The translations under genes were made by a program, and so were the position numbers. The notes below the pieces were generated by a model. That model worked only from the letters and a program-made list of their open reading frames with translations. It did not search any database and was not told the origin of the DNA. A stretch of DNA of 64,000 nt, taken from assembly GCF_020099395.1 (NCBI RefSeq), contig NZ_CP083590.1:3534001-3598000 (forward strand), in the 5' to 3' direction. Of the stretch, positions 17,236 to 24,789 are shown piece after piece. Origin of the DNA: Streptomyces mobaraensis (GTDB taxonomy: Bacteria > Actinomycetota > Actinomycetes > Streptomycetales > Streptomycetaceae). Within the stretch, counting starts at the first letter, position 1. The number at the start of each line of letters is the position of its first letter.

Positions 17236-17268
17236 GAAGGTCCCGACCGCTCAGCGGCCGGGACCTTC
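17236..17268 (+). terminator. Terminator of tRNA-Ser(GGA)
   Basis: Perfect arms GAAGGTCCCG and CGGGACCTTC with an internal GC stem lie 20 bp after the tRNA and are followed by GTCGTTTCG. Confidence 0.8.
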
Positions 17269-17305
17269 GTCGTTTCGCGGTCGCGGAATCGGCGGCGGTT
17301 TCCGG

Positions 17306-18574
17306 CTAGCGCCCGTTGAGGCGGGCCCTGCATGCCCTGCAGTACATGGCGGCGTTCCGCCCATAGCGCCGCATCATCTGGCCGCAGCCGGCGCACAGTC
17401 CCAGCTCCCACGGCGGGCAGCCCAGCGCGGCGGAGGCGGCGGCGCGTTCTACGGCGGTGATCCGCATCGGGCCGTGGGAGCGCTGGACCGGCATACGGGG
17501 AAGCGTGAAGCCGCCGGTCGGCTGACCGAGATCCCGGGCGGGCCGACCGTCGCTGACGAACCTGCCCTCCTCCCCCGCCCGGCAGGTGCGGTCGATCTCC
17601 TGCTCGGCGAACGTGACCACGTCGTCCTCGTCCTCCGCCTCGGCCAGGGCCGCAGGGAGAGGTGTCTTCTCGCCGACGAGCTCCTGCCACCGCGCGCGGT
17701 CGTCGGCCGAGACCCACATGTGGCGGCCGGCGCGGCCATTCCCTCGGTTGGGTACGTAGACCGGGACGCTGTCGCCCGTGGCGCTCTGCAGGACGAGGTC
17801 CTCGATCTGCACGGGCTTCCGCTGCGGGAGACACAGTGCGGGGACGAACCAGTCCGCGTGAATCGCGCCACAGTGGCCGGCACCGTCGCTGACGAGGCAG
17901 TGACGCTCGCTGCTCGGTGCGCATTTCCAGACTTCGAGGTGCCGGTACCCGCCGCGGATCACCATCTCCTTGCCTCCGGCGATGTCCTTCCACGGCATGT
18001 CGTCGACACGGGCCCACGGCGCCCGGTCGATCAAGGAAGCCGTCCGGTCCTTCGCCACCCAGAGCGGGGTGACGCCGTGCTCCACGGCGTTGACCGAGCG
18101 CCGGTGGACGCTGCTGGGGCTGAGGTGGTGGTACTGGATCTCCCAGCCGATCCGCAGGCCGCCGGGTCCGGTGACGACAGCGTCCGAGACGCTCCGCCGG
18201 TTGGCCATGGGAACCTCGGCCACGGCGGCCAGACCGTACCGCCCGGCGGTCTCGACGATCCGTTCCTTGGTGGCCTTGTGCTGGGCGCTCTCCGCCGGAG
18301 TGGCCTTGTGCGTGATCGGCAGATGCGAGGCGACGAGCGGTCGCCGGCCGCCCACGCGTCCTCGGCGGATGAACATCCAGGGTGCCTTGCCGCCCGACTC
18401 CGACAGGCACTCGCGCTTGTCGTGGTGCGCGAGGCATTCGAGCAGCCGCGGGTCGCGCTCGGAGACGCTGACGATGATCTCTTGGAGCAGGTCGGGACGG
18501 TCCGGGTGACCCAGGTCGGGCAGGGACAGATTGATCTCTATGCCATATCCGGTGTGCCACACCCCATTAGCCAT
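17306..18574 (-). CDS. CoiA-like PD-(D/E)XK nuclease protein with C-terminal zinc ribbon
   Basis: A 422-residue cytosolic protein. The centre (~130-185) carries RRSVSDAVVTGPGGLRIGWEIQYHHLS followed by RRSVNAVEHGVTPLWV. This matches the CoiA-type nuclease core, with Asp, then Glu-x-Gln, then an Arg and a Trp-Val strand. The C terminus has a C4 zinc ribbon (CAGCGQMMRRYGRNAAMYCRAC). CoiA in firmicutes promotes recombination of transforming DNA; the role in Streptomyces is unknown. The start at 18574 is chosen over a GTG at 18607. It is downstream of, and co-directional with, a zinc-finger/coiled-coil gene. An accessory or mobile-element origin is possible, but no integrase is present. Confidence 0.7.
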   Translation of the reverse strand: MANGVWHTGYGIEINLSLPDLGHPDRPDLLQEIIVSVSERDPRLLECLAHHDKRECLSESGGKAPWMFIRRGRVGGRRPLVASHLPITHKATPAESAQHKATKERIVETAGRYGLAAVAEVPMANRRSVSDAVVTGPGGLRIGWEIQYHHLSPSSVHRRSVNAVEHGVTPLWVAKDRTASLIDRAPWARVDDMPWKDIAGGKEMVIRGGYRHLEVWKCAPSSERHCLVSDGAGHCGAIHADWFVPALCLPQRKPVQIEDLVLQSATGDSVPVYVPNRGNGRAGRHMWVSADDRARWQELVGEKTPLPAALAEAEDEDDVVTFAEQEIDRTCRAGEEGRFVSDGRPARDLGQPTGGFTLPRMPVQRSHGPMRITAVERAAASAALGCPPWELGLCAGCGQMMRRYGRNAAMYCRACRARLNGR

Positions 18575-18714
18575 CTCTCCACGATAGGAACGGGCACTGA
18601 CATTCAATAGCCCGCGGGGTCAGGGGAGTTGTCCTGGGCAGGACAGGAATGGCAATCCCTGACACCAGCTTCCCGAGGCAGTCACCTCTGATCTTGATGC
18701 AACAGAGGGGCGGA

Positions 18715-20160
18715 TCAGGCGCCGGCCGGCTCGTTCTGCGATTCCGTGTGCTGCTCCGGGGTGGCCGGTGGGGCGTGTACGCAGCGGACGACGGCGCCGG
18801 TGTCCGTTTCGCGCAGCCCGTGATGGTCGCACTGAAGGCACGCGTCCATCACGGCACGATCGCGCACGCGCTTGACGTCGGCGTTCAATTCCCTGAGTGC
18901 GTCGAGTGCGAGGGGCTGCTGGTGCCAGCGCGGCGGCTCGTACTCGGGAATGGCGTGGCGGGCCTCGATGGCGGTGTCGATTTTGCCGTTGAGGATGGTC
19001 ACCGCGGCAGAGGACGCCTCCGCCGGCCCCATCGCCTTGCGCTCTTTCCAGCCTGCCGCCGTGTCGGCGGCCCTCCATGCGAAGCAGATCATCTGGCCGG
19101 GGGTGAATCCGGCGTCGAAGCCCTTTTTGACGATATCGGCGAGCTGTCGGCGGCGCCCTTCGGGCACTTCGGGGTACTGATACGTCTTCGTCAACAGCCC
19201 ATCGAGGTAAAGGATGAGGTTGACGATCTCCATGTGCTCGACGAGTTCGGCAAGAGCCTGGCGGGCCTCATGTGCCGCCTGCCCGGGAGCCGTCATGTAG
19301 TGGCTCTTCACTGTCCGAGCGTGCGCCGTGATCACTTTGCTGTCGCCTACCAGGCGCCATCGCGCCTCCGTGAGGAAAAAGCGGGGACTGTCGTCGCCCT
19401 CCGAGAAAACGAACGCCTTTCGGGGCGTCTCGGCGGCGACGGCCAGGAGGTCCGCTGCGTACAGGTCGAGAATGGCGTCTCTGTCCCGGTCGATGTCCGC
19501 CGTCCACCCGAGAAGGCCCAGATCCACCATGCTGGGCAGTGGCTTGCCGGGGCGATAGGCGGCGTGGCCGACCAAGGCGAGGTACAGAGCCGGTGCGAGG
19601 GGACTGTCGTAGGGAATGCGGGCGCCGGCCCCGTCCTTGGCCTCCTCGGCCGCGAGGATCTCGGCGATCTCGGCCGCTTCCTCCTCCGCCTTCAGCCGCT
19701 CGCGTTCCTTCTCGGCCCGGGCGGCCTCAAGTCTGTGCTGACGCTCGCGCTCGCGTTCCTCCTCCCGGACGGCGCCGCATTCCTGGCACAGGTACTTGTC
19801 GTTGGGACGGTCGAGGAATTTCCCGGCCACCTTGACGGCCCACGAACGGTTGGCGACCCTGATCGGTTCGTCGCACTTGACGCACAGGGATCGCAGCAGA
19901 ACCGCGTACGAAGCGGAGGTCGCGGTGGCCGCCGCCCATTGCAGCTCGCCGATGCTGCCGACGGTGCGTGCCCACGTACCGTCCTCGGCGATCTCCCAGT
20001 ACAGCTTCGCGATTTCTTGCTCCTGCGCTGATCGTCCGGCCTCGATGACGACACGGAGACGAGGCGCGCCAGGCGGAAACTCCACCACCACCGGCGTCGG
20101 TACAGCCCCCTGCCCCTTCCTCGCCCGCTCCCTCTTCCGGCGACGTTCACGCTTGCCCAT
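18715..20160 (-). CDS. Zinc-finger/coiled-coil protein of unknown function
   Basis: I do not recognise this 481-residue protein. The N terminus is very basic (MGKRERRRKRERARKGQG). A C4 finger (CVKCDEP ... CQECGAV) lies at ~125-160 and runs into a charged coiled coil (EERERERQHRLEAARAEKER, KAEEEAAEIAEILAAEEA). A mixed alpha/beta domain follows, and the end has CLQCDHHGLRETDTGAVVRC. GGAGGGG lies 5 nt before the ATG at 20160. It forms a probable two-gene unit with the CoiA-like nuclease 140 bp downstream. DNA or RNA binding is inferred from the basic N terminus and fingers. Confidence 0.65.
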   Translation of the reverse strand: MGKRERRRKRERARKGQGAVPTPVVVEFPPGAPRLRVVIEAGRSAQEQEIAKLYWEIAEDGTWARTVGSIGELQWAAATATSASYAVLLRSLCVKCDEPIRVANRSWAVKVAGKFLDRPNDKYLCQECGAVREEERERERQHRLEAARAEKERERLKAEEEAAEIAEILAAEEAKDGAGARIPYDSPLAPALYLALVGHAAYRPGKPLPSMVDLGLLGWTADIDRDRDAILDLYAADLLAVAAETPRKAFVFSEGDDSPRFFLTEARWRLVGDSKVITAHARTVKSHYMTAPGQAAHEARQALAELVEHMEIVNLILYLDGLLTKTYQYPEVPEGRRRQLADIVKKGFDAGFTPGQMICFAWRAADTAAGWKERKAMGPAEASSAAVTILNGKIDTAIEARHAIPEYEPPRWHQQPLALDALRELNADVKRVRDRAVMDACLQCDHHGLRETDTGAVVRCVHAPPATPEQHTESQNEPAGA

Positions 20161-20239
20161 GCGCCCCTCCCTCGGCCACCGTTCCCATGCTCCCGCATGC
20201 TCCCCGTGCCGACGGCGCGTTTTCGGCAGGAAGCCCCGA

Positions 20240-20534
20240 CTCTCGGCGGGTCCAGGCAAGTTCGAAGCGTTCGTGGAGGTCCGTCGCGGCGTCCAGGGAG
20301 CAGATGGTCTTGGCGGTCAGGACGGTCAGGAGGGGTACGAGGGGGAGGGTGCGGTTGTGGGGGCGCGGGGTGAGGAGGGCGGCGCTGCTGGCGGCAGCCA
20401 GGGCGACGGCCGAGACGGTGAGCAGCCAGGTGGCCAGGCGCGGTTCGAGGCGTTCGACCGTGGGGCGGGCCGCGGCGGCGGCGAGGAGGGGGGAAGAGCA
20501 GGGGCAGGTAGCAGGGGCAGGTAGACGGCCAGGT
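20240..20534 (-). pseudogene. Remnant of M56 (BlaR1-like) membrane metalloprotease
   Basis: On the minus strand HLAVYLPLL is followed, after a one-base slip in a C-run (20485-20495), by LLAAAAARPTVERLEPRLATWLLTVSAVALAAASSAAL, the N-terminal membrane segments of Streptomyces M56 proteases. It then runs directly into LLTPRPHNRTLPLVPLLTVLTAKTI and DLHERFELAW, which resembles the family's C-terminal membrane segment. The central zinc-protease domain (HExxH) is absent. The gene therefore seems frameshifted and internally deleted. It lies downstream of a blaI remnant, the usual partner order. Confidence 0.6.
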
Positions 20535-20639
20535 GAATCCCGGGTCCTTGGGCGGCGGCGGGGACCGGGGCGGTGGCCCCGGGGGGGCAGTGGCCCCGGG
20601 GGGGGCAGTGGCCCCGGGGGGGCAGCGATCCAGGAGGCA

Positions 20640-20806
20640 AGGATCCCAGAGGCAGGGGTCCCAGGTCAGTGGTCCCCGGGGCAGGGGTCCCGGGTCAATG
20701 GTCCGCGGGGCAGGGGTCCCGGGTCAGTGGTCCCCCGGCAGGATCCGTGTCACTGGGCCCCCGGCAGAGGGCTCCAGGTCACTGGTCCGCAGGGCAAAGT
20801 CCCAGG
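20640..20806. repeat. Degenerate 27-29-bp tandem repeat continuing from the blaI remnant
   Basis: Five to six diverged copies contain GGTCA(G/C)TGGTCC and GGCAGGGGTCCC. On the minus strand each repeats the terminal Asp-His-stop coding sequence of the blaI remnant (GACCACTGACC). Just upstream (20575-20630) is a G-rich array of CAGTGGCCCCGGGGGG copies. Confidence 0.75.
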
Positions 20807-21065
20807 TCAGTGGTCGGGGTCCAGGGGTGCGTTGAGGTGGGTGCCCAGCAGGCGGCGTAGGGGCCTGCTCGTCGGCCGCCGACAGGTCGTCGACGAAGCG
20901 TGCCAGGACCGCCTCGCGGTCGCTCTCGCCGCTGAGGACCTGGTGCATCCTGCGGGCGGCGAGGCCGGCATCCTCTTCCACGCCGTCCTCCGCCGGCACG
21001 CCGTACGGCTTCCGCCCCTCCTCGCCCGCACGCCACTGCGCCCCCCTGGTGGCGGCGCAAAGCCG
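20807..21065 (-). pseudogene. Remnant of BlaI/MecI-family repressor
   Basis: The C-terminal half reads ARRMHQVLSGESDREAVLARFVDDLSAADEQA, then, after removal of one extra C near 20858, LRRLLGTHLNAPLDPDH and stop. This is the dimerisation tail of the BlaI/CopY family. The N-terminal winged helix has decayed beyond reading, with only LRR and scattered matches left. BlaI normally represses itself and an adjacent M56 protease gene, whose remnant follows. Frame breaks and the missing DNA-binding domain make it non-functional. Confidence 0.6.
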
Positions 21066-21131
21066 ATGGCGCGACGCTCCCGCGTCAGAGCACCCGAGGA
21101 ATCCGGAAAGCCATGTCCGGCTTGCCTGGCT

Positions 21132-22232
21132 ATGCTATGGAATGTGATCAAGCCTGGACGGCTGTGGTTCCGGCGTCGGCCCGGGCGGGAGCTGTTTACC
21201 CTGCTGTCGCCGGTGCTCCTGACCGTCGTGATTGCGAGCCTGGCGTACAACACGCCGCGGAGCATGGCGTTCAGCCGCCTCCTGCCCGCGGCGCCCGCGC
21301 TGGCGGCGGCGATGTGGCCGGTGCTGCCTACGGTGCTGCTGGGCACGATCTGTCTGCTGTTGATGATCGGGCTGGGGATCGTGTTCCCCGACCTGGGGAC
21401 GGGGTACACCGCGGCCGGGATCGTGGCGGTGACCGTGGCGGCGGCGTATGGGAGCCATGCGCGGCTGCAGCGGGAGCGGACGTTGTTCCAGGTGCGGCTG
21501 GTGGCGGACGCGGCGCAGCAGGTGGTGCTCAGCCCGATGCCGCGGCGGTGCGGGAGCCTGGAGATCGAGTCGCTGTACCTCGCGGCGGCGGCCGAGGCGC
21601 GGATCGGGGGCGACTTCTACGAGGTGGCGGACACCCGGTTCGGCGTGCGGCTGCTGATCGGGGACGTACGGGGCAAGGGGCTGCCCGCGGTCGGGTCGGC
21701 CGCGGCGATGGTGAACTCGTTCCGCGAGGCCGCGTACGACGTCCCCGGCCTGGGCGACCTCGCGCGCCGGCTGGAGGCCAGCAGCACCCGGTACAGCGCC
21801 GCGTTTCCCCCCGACGACCTCATGGAACGCTTCACCACCGCCCTGCTCGTCGAGATCCCGCACGACGGCGGCCGGATCGGCATCCTCAACTGCGGACACC
21901 CCCCGCCGCTGCTGCTCGGCGGCGAGGGGCTCCGGGTACTGGAGTCCAGTGCCCCCTCGCCGCTGCTCAACCTGGCGGAGCTGATCGGGGACACGTACAG
22001 CGTCGACGTCTTCGACGTCTCCCCCGGCGACATCCTGCTGCTCTACACGGACGGGGTGACCGAGGCCCGCGGCCACGGCGGGGCGTTCTTCCCGCTCCAG
22101 GACTGGATGCGGCGGCAGACGCCGGGGCGGCCCAGGGCGCTGCTCGACGCTCTCCACCGTGACCTGCTGCGCTACAGCCGGGGCGGGCTGGACGACGACA
22201 TCGCCGCGCTCGCGGTCCGGCTCGATCGTTGA
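21132..22232 (+). CDS. Membrane PP2C-type (SpoIIE) serine phosphatase
   Basis: A 366-residue protein. Three to four TM segments lie in the first ~110 residues (ELFTLLSPVLLTVVIASLAY, LAAAMWPVLPTVLLGTICLL, AAGIVAVTVAAAYGS). A SpoIIE/PPM catalytic domain follows: RIGGDFYEVADTRFGVRLLIGDVRGKGLPAV, GILNCGHPPPLLL, GDILLLYTDGVTEARG and GGLDDDIAALAVR. The conserved metal-binding acids (GGDFYE, GDVRGKG, YTDGVTE, DDD) are all present. Such enzymes dephosphorylate anti-sigma antagonists or similar targets at the membrane. The ATG at 21132 is chosen; a GTG at 21144 is an alternative. The stop codon falls within an 18-bp imperfect direct repeat. Confidence 0.9.
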   Translation: MLWNVIKPGRLWFRRRPGRELFTLLSPVLLTVVIASLAYNTPRSMAFSRLLPAAPALAAAMWPVLPTVLLGTICLLLMIGLGIVFPDLGTGYTAAGIVAVTVAAAYGSHARLQRERTLFQVRLVADAAQQVVLSPMPRRCGSLEIESLYLAAAAEARIGGDFYEVADTRFGVRLLIGDVRGKGLPAVGSAAAMVNSFREAAYDVPGLGDLARRLEASSTRYSAAFPPDDLMERFTTALLVEIPHDGGRIGILNCGHPPPLLLGGEGLRVLESSAPSPLLNLAELIGDTYSVDVFDVSPGDILLLYTDGVTEARGHGGAFFPLQDWMRRQTPGRPRALLDALHRDLLRYSRGGLDDDIAALAVRLDR

Positions 22233-22268
22233 TCACCGCTCGATCGACGCATCGGAGGCTCGGGCCCC

Positions 22269-22577
22269 TCAGTCCCAGCGGAACCATGCGCGGTCCCGGT
22301 CGATGTGGAGGAGGAACTCGGCGACGGGACCGGTCGGCGACACCAGCGTCAGGGCGCTCTCGATGGGGTCGTAGGCGGCGTCGAACCGTTCGAACTCCTC
22401 CGCCTCGACGATGGCGTTGACCTCGTCGAACCAGGGCCTGAACCGGTCGAAGGCCGCTTCGGGGACGAAACGGCCGCGCAGCCACGGCATATCGCCGTCG
22501 TCCACGGTGATCGTGCCGACGAGGGTGCCGCCGCTCATGAGGCGCCACGTGGTGTCCGGGTTCGGGTCGGTCGTCAT
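22269..22577 (-). CDS. Conserved hypothetical protein, 102 residues
   Basis: A small acidic protein, rich in Trp and Phe (TWRLMSGGTLVGTITVDDGDMPWL, FDRFRPWFDEVNAIVEAEE, AEFLLHIDRDRAWFRWD). It looks like a beta sheet with a central helix. I do not recognise a family, though similar short proteins are common in Streptomyces. It is convergent with the SpoIIE phosphatase gene. Confidence 0.65.
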   Translation of the reverse strand: MTTDPNPDTTWRLMSGGTLVGTITVDDGDMPWLRGRFVPEAAFDRFRPWFDEVNAIVEAEEFERFDAAYDPIESALTLVSPTGPVAEFLLHIDRDRAWFRWD

Positions 22578-22635
22578 CCTGGCCTCACGGATCGGGTTCT
22601 TCGGCTGCCGCCGCCCGGCATGGCTGCCGGAAGCT

Positions 22636-22663
22636 CGCGATCAGTAATTCGCGATCAGTAATT
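22636..22663. repeat. Perfect 14-bp tandem duplication across a stop codon
   Basis: CGCGATCAGTAATT occurs twice in direct succession. The minus-strand stop of the hemerythrin-like remnant (22655-22657) is in one copy, and the same triplet recurs in the other. Confidence 0.9.
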
Positions 22664-22954
22664 GTCGCCGAACGCCGCCCGCTGCCGCTTCTCCAGCCAG
22701 CCCTTGAACAGGGCCGCCACCGGCGGTGCCGGGACCCCCGAGCGCTCGTCCGGGCCCGCCACCGAGGACAGCCAGGCCGGCATGAACTTCGGCGTCCACG
22801 AAGGCGCCGTCTTGCGCATGTGCGCCGCGAACCCCTTCCACACCTTCTCGTTCAACACCGGGGCGAGGCGGACGGAGAGTTCGCGTTCCTCGTCCGCCGC
22901 GTGCCGGGCGAGCTCGTCGCGGAGCGGGTGGGTCAGGCGGGCCAGCTCGGCCAC
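22655..22954 (-). pseudogene. Hemerythrin-like protein, C-terminal fragment
   Basis: About 99 residues remain: ELARLTHPLRDELARHAADEEREL, then VWKGFAAHMRKTAPSWTPKFMPAWLSS and FKGWLEKRQRAAF. This looks like the C-terminal part of Streptomyces hemerythrin/HHE-domain proteins. The N-terminal part with most metal-binding His residues is missing. At 22954 the sequence changes abruptly into a ThDP-enzyme fragment on the other strand. A GTG sits at the breakpoint by chance, so expression of the fragment is possible but unlikely to be meaningful. Confidence 0.65.
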
Positions 22955-23331
22955 AGCTCGGCGCCGGGATCGGCGCCGCGTTCGCCACCGGCCGCCGCAC
23001 CTGTGTCGTCGCGGGCGACGGCGCGTTCTTCATGCACGGCATGGAGGTGCACACCGCCGTCGAACACCGGCTGCCCGTCACGTTCGTGGTGCTCAACAAC
23101 AACGCACACGGCATGTGCGCCACCCGCGAGCGGCTGTTCTTCTCCGGCGACTACTCGTACAACCTCTCCCGCCCGGCCCGGATCGGCGACGGCGCCGCCG
23201 CCCTGTTCCCCGGCCTGCCGGCCGTGACCGTCCGTACCGCCGGCGAGCTGACCGCGGCCCTCGGCCGCGCCCACGCCACCGGCGAGCGTCTCCTCGTCGG
23301 CGTCCGGATCGAGGATCCGGGTCGGCCGGAC
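22954..23331 (+). pseudogene. Thiamine-diphosphate enzyme, C-terminal domain fragment
   Basis: The frame reads QLGAGIGAAFATGRRTCVVAGDGAFFMHG, then AVEHRLPVTFVVLNNNAHGMC. This is the ThDP/Mg-binding motif (GDG, about 25 residues, NN) of the acetolactate synthase/decarboxylase superfamily. About 120 residues are kept. The start of the gene is cut off at 22954, and the sequence degenerates near 23320 where a reversed thioesterase gene begins. The substrate cannot be told. It probably belonged to a lost biosynthetic cluster. Confidence 0.65.
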
Positions 23332-23712
23332 GTGCGGCGCGCGGTGCGAGCTGAGCACCAGGGCGCGCGGCGGCGCGGCGCCCCGCCGCTGCCGGGCCAG
23401 CGTCAGCGCGTGGGCGACGAACGCGCCCATGCTGTGCCCGTACAGGACGTGTGGCCGGGACAGCGCCTCGTCGAGGTGCTCGTCCAGCGCGGCGACGAGG
23501 TCGTCGAGCCGGGTGAACCGCGGTTCGTGCGCCCGGCCTTCGCGCCCGGGAAGCCGGACGGGCAGCACGCGCACCCCGGCTCCATGGGCGTCCAGGTGCT
23601 CCTGCCACCGCTCGTAGGCGGAGGCTCCGCCTCCCGCGCACGGCAGGCAGAACAGGTTCAGTCCCGCCGGCGGCCGTTCGCCCGCCGCCGGCGTCAGGTA
23701 CGGCGTCATCAC
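23320..23712 (-). pseudogene. Type II thioesterase, N-terminal fragment
   Basis: The GTG at 23712 (with ATG next) opens MTPYLTPAAGE, then LFCLPCAGGGASAYERW, VRVLPVRLPGREGR and YGHSMGAFVAHALTLA, which holds the nucleophile Ser in GHSMG. About 130 residues match editing thioesterases of NRPS/PKS clusters. The lid and the Asp/His part of the triad are missing, because the sequence runs into the ThDP fragment at about 23330. It is a truncated and presumably inactive relic of a natural-product cluster. Confidence 0.7.
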
Positions 23713-23735
23713 GCAGGCATCCCCCGTCCCACGCT

Positions 23736-24155
23736 TCAGACCAGTTGCCGCGCGGCCACCACGCGGTCGTAGTACAGCGTCCCATCGACGAGGAACTCCC
23801 CGTCGAACTGGGAGAGTACGGCCACGGGCAGCTCCATCCGCCTGCCGCGGTTGGGGATGTCCTGCCAGTCGGCCGCCTGGGTGCCGTTGATCCGGCTCTC
23901 CAGAATGACGACGTCGGCGGTGTGGTGAATGGCCAGCACCTCGTGTTCGAGGTCGGGAAAGGCCGCCAGCATGCCCTCGAAGTGCCGGCGGACCGCGTCG
24001 TCGCCGACCAGCGGCTGCTCGTCGAACGGGACGACGCGGCAGACGCCCCCGGGCCCCCGCCCGGCGCTCGACATCACCGCCGCGGTGTGCCTGAGGACCA
24101 GTTCTTCGCGGTGTTTTCGCAGGTCGGCCTTGGTTCGCTGTCGGCTGTCATGCAT
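23736..24155 (-). CDS. SnoaL/NTF2-like protein
   Basis: The 139-residue alpha+beta-barrel protein contains LRKHREELVLRHTAAVMS, then VGDDAVRRHFEGMLAAFPDLEHEVLAIHHTADVVILESRI and a C-terminal sheet (FDGEFLVDGTLYYDRV). The layout is that of SnoaL-like polyketide cyclases and ester-type isomerases. The catalytic Asp/His pair cannot be assigned with certainty. GAGG lies 8 nt before the ATG at 24155. It sits next to the truncated thioesterase, so it may be the last intact member of the lost cluster. Confidence 0.75.
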   Translation of the reverse strand: MHDSRQRTKADLRKHREELVLRHTAAVMSSAGRGPGGVCRVVPFDEQPLVGDDAVRRHFEGMLAAFPDLEHEVLAIHHTADVVILESRINGTQAADWQDIPNRGRRMELPVAVLSQFDGEFLVDGTLYYDRVVAARQLV

Positions 24156-24580
24156 CGTGCGCCTCTTCTCCCCCGTTGCCGGACGCGCTGTCGCCGTCCG
24201 GCCGCGCGCGTCCGGCACGACACCGGCCCGCGCCTCCACGAAGCTCCGCCGTGGAGGCGGGTCGCTCCGGCCGTCGCGATCCGGACCCTGACCACACATC
24301 ACTCCGAAGGGCCGGCACCGGCACCGGCACCGGCACCGGCACCGGCACCGGCAACCTCAACGGCGCCAAAGCGGGACGTTTATCTCCGTGTTGTCGCCAT
24401 TACCGCGTGTTGTCTGCGATTCAAATTCATGCGCCGAGCCCGGGCAACCGTCCGAACGAAGGCGAGGTGAATCTTGACTTAATCGCACTCCCGAATAACA
24501 CACAAATCCGGCCGTCCCGGACACGGTTGAGAGAACGGCGGGCACCGTGAAGACCGTCCGACCCCTTTCACCGGCAAGGA
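24156..24580. other. Intergenic region with hexanucleotide microsatellite
   Basis: A GGCACC run of seven to eight units lies at about 24312-24356. Downstream (24365-24560) the sequence is less GC-rich than the surroundings and carries no convincing gene. It separates the decaying cluster from the TetR-cupin module. Confidence 0.65.
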
Positions 24581-24581
24581 T

Positions 24582-24625
24582 TGCACTGGTCAGTGCATTG
24601 ATTGCACTGAACGGTTGAGTAACGT
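24582..24625 (+). promoter_or_regulatory. Promoter with triple half-site operator for the TetR gene
   Basis: TGCACTG (24582-24588), CAGTGCA (24591-24597) and TGCACTG (24603-24609) make two overlapping perfect palindromes that share the middle arm. A promoter-like pair, TTGATT (24598-24603) and TAACGT (24620-24625) with a 16-nt spacer, is covered by the last half-sites. This fits autorepression by the downstream TetR protein. Confidence 0.65.
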
Positions 24626-24689
24626 CCCGACCCTGTGTAACCTCCGGACCATCGCCCGGCAACACCCCCACCGGACAAGGGAGATCAGC

Positions 24690-24728
24690 GTGAAGACCCG
24701 CAAACCCCCGACTCACCAGGGCTTATGA
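24690..24728 (+). CDS. Putative 12-residue leader ORF with a TTA codon
   Basis: GTG at 24690, preceded by GGGAG at 7 nt spacing, opens MKTRKPPTHQGL and ends in TTA TGA. TTA is the rarest codon in Streptomyces and needs the bldA tRNA. Being the last sense codon of a short ORF before a hairpin and the tetR start, it could make leader translation, and thus downstream expression, development-dependent. The assignment rests on the ribosome site, the codon and the position only. Confidence 0.4.
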   Translation: MKTRKPPTHQGL

Positions 24729-24742
24729 GGCGCCGGGTGGCA

Positions 24743-24766
24743 CCCTGAGGCCGGAGCCCCTCAGGG
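24743..24766 (+). promoter_or_regulatory. Hairpin between leader ORF and tetR
   Basis: CCCTGAGG and CCTCAGGG form a perfect 8-bp stem with an 8-nt loop, 15 nt after the leader stop and just before the GGAAGGAG ribosome site of tetR. It could sequester the leader RNA. A related stem recurs downstream of the cupin gene (26389-26423). Confidence 0.5.
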
Positions 24767-24789
24767 GCCCGACCAGGAAGGAGTGCCAC

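Noticed and set aside
17130..20160. Genomic island integrated at tRNA-Ser(GGA)
   Set aside because: I looked for a duplicate of the tRNA 3' end (TTCGAATCTCGTATCCTCC) after the accessory genes and for an integrase; neither was seen.
20575..20806. CRISPR array
   Set aside because: Repeats are diverged, without unique spacers of constant length, and no cas gene is present; they are degenerate tandem copies of a gene end.
23032..23772. Intact ThDP enzyme starting at the ATG at 23032
   Set aside because: That ATG lies within the cofactor motif; the family's N-terminal and middle domains are missing and the C-terminal end is antisense to a thioesterase gene.
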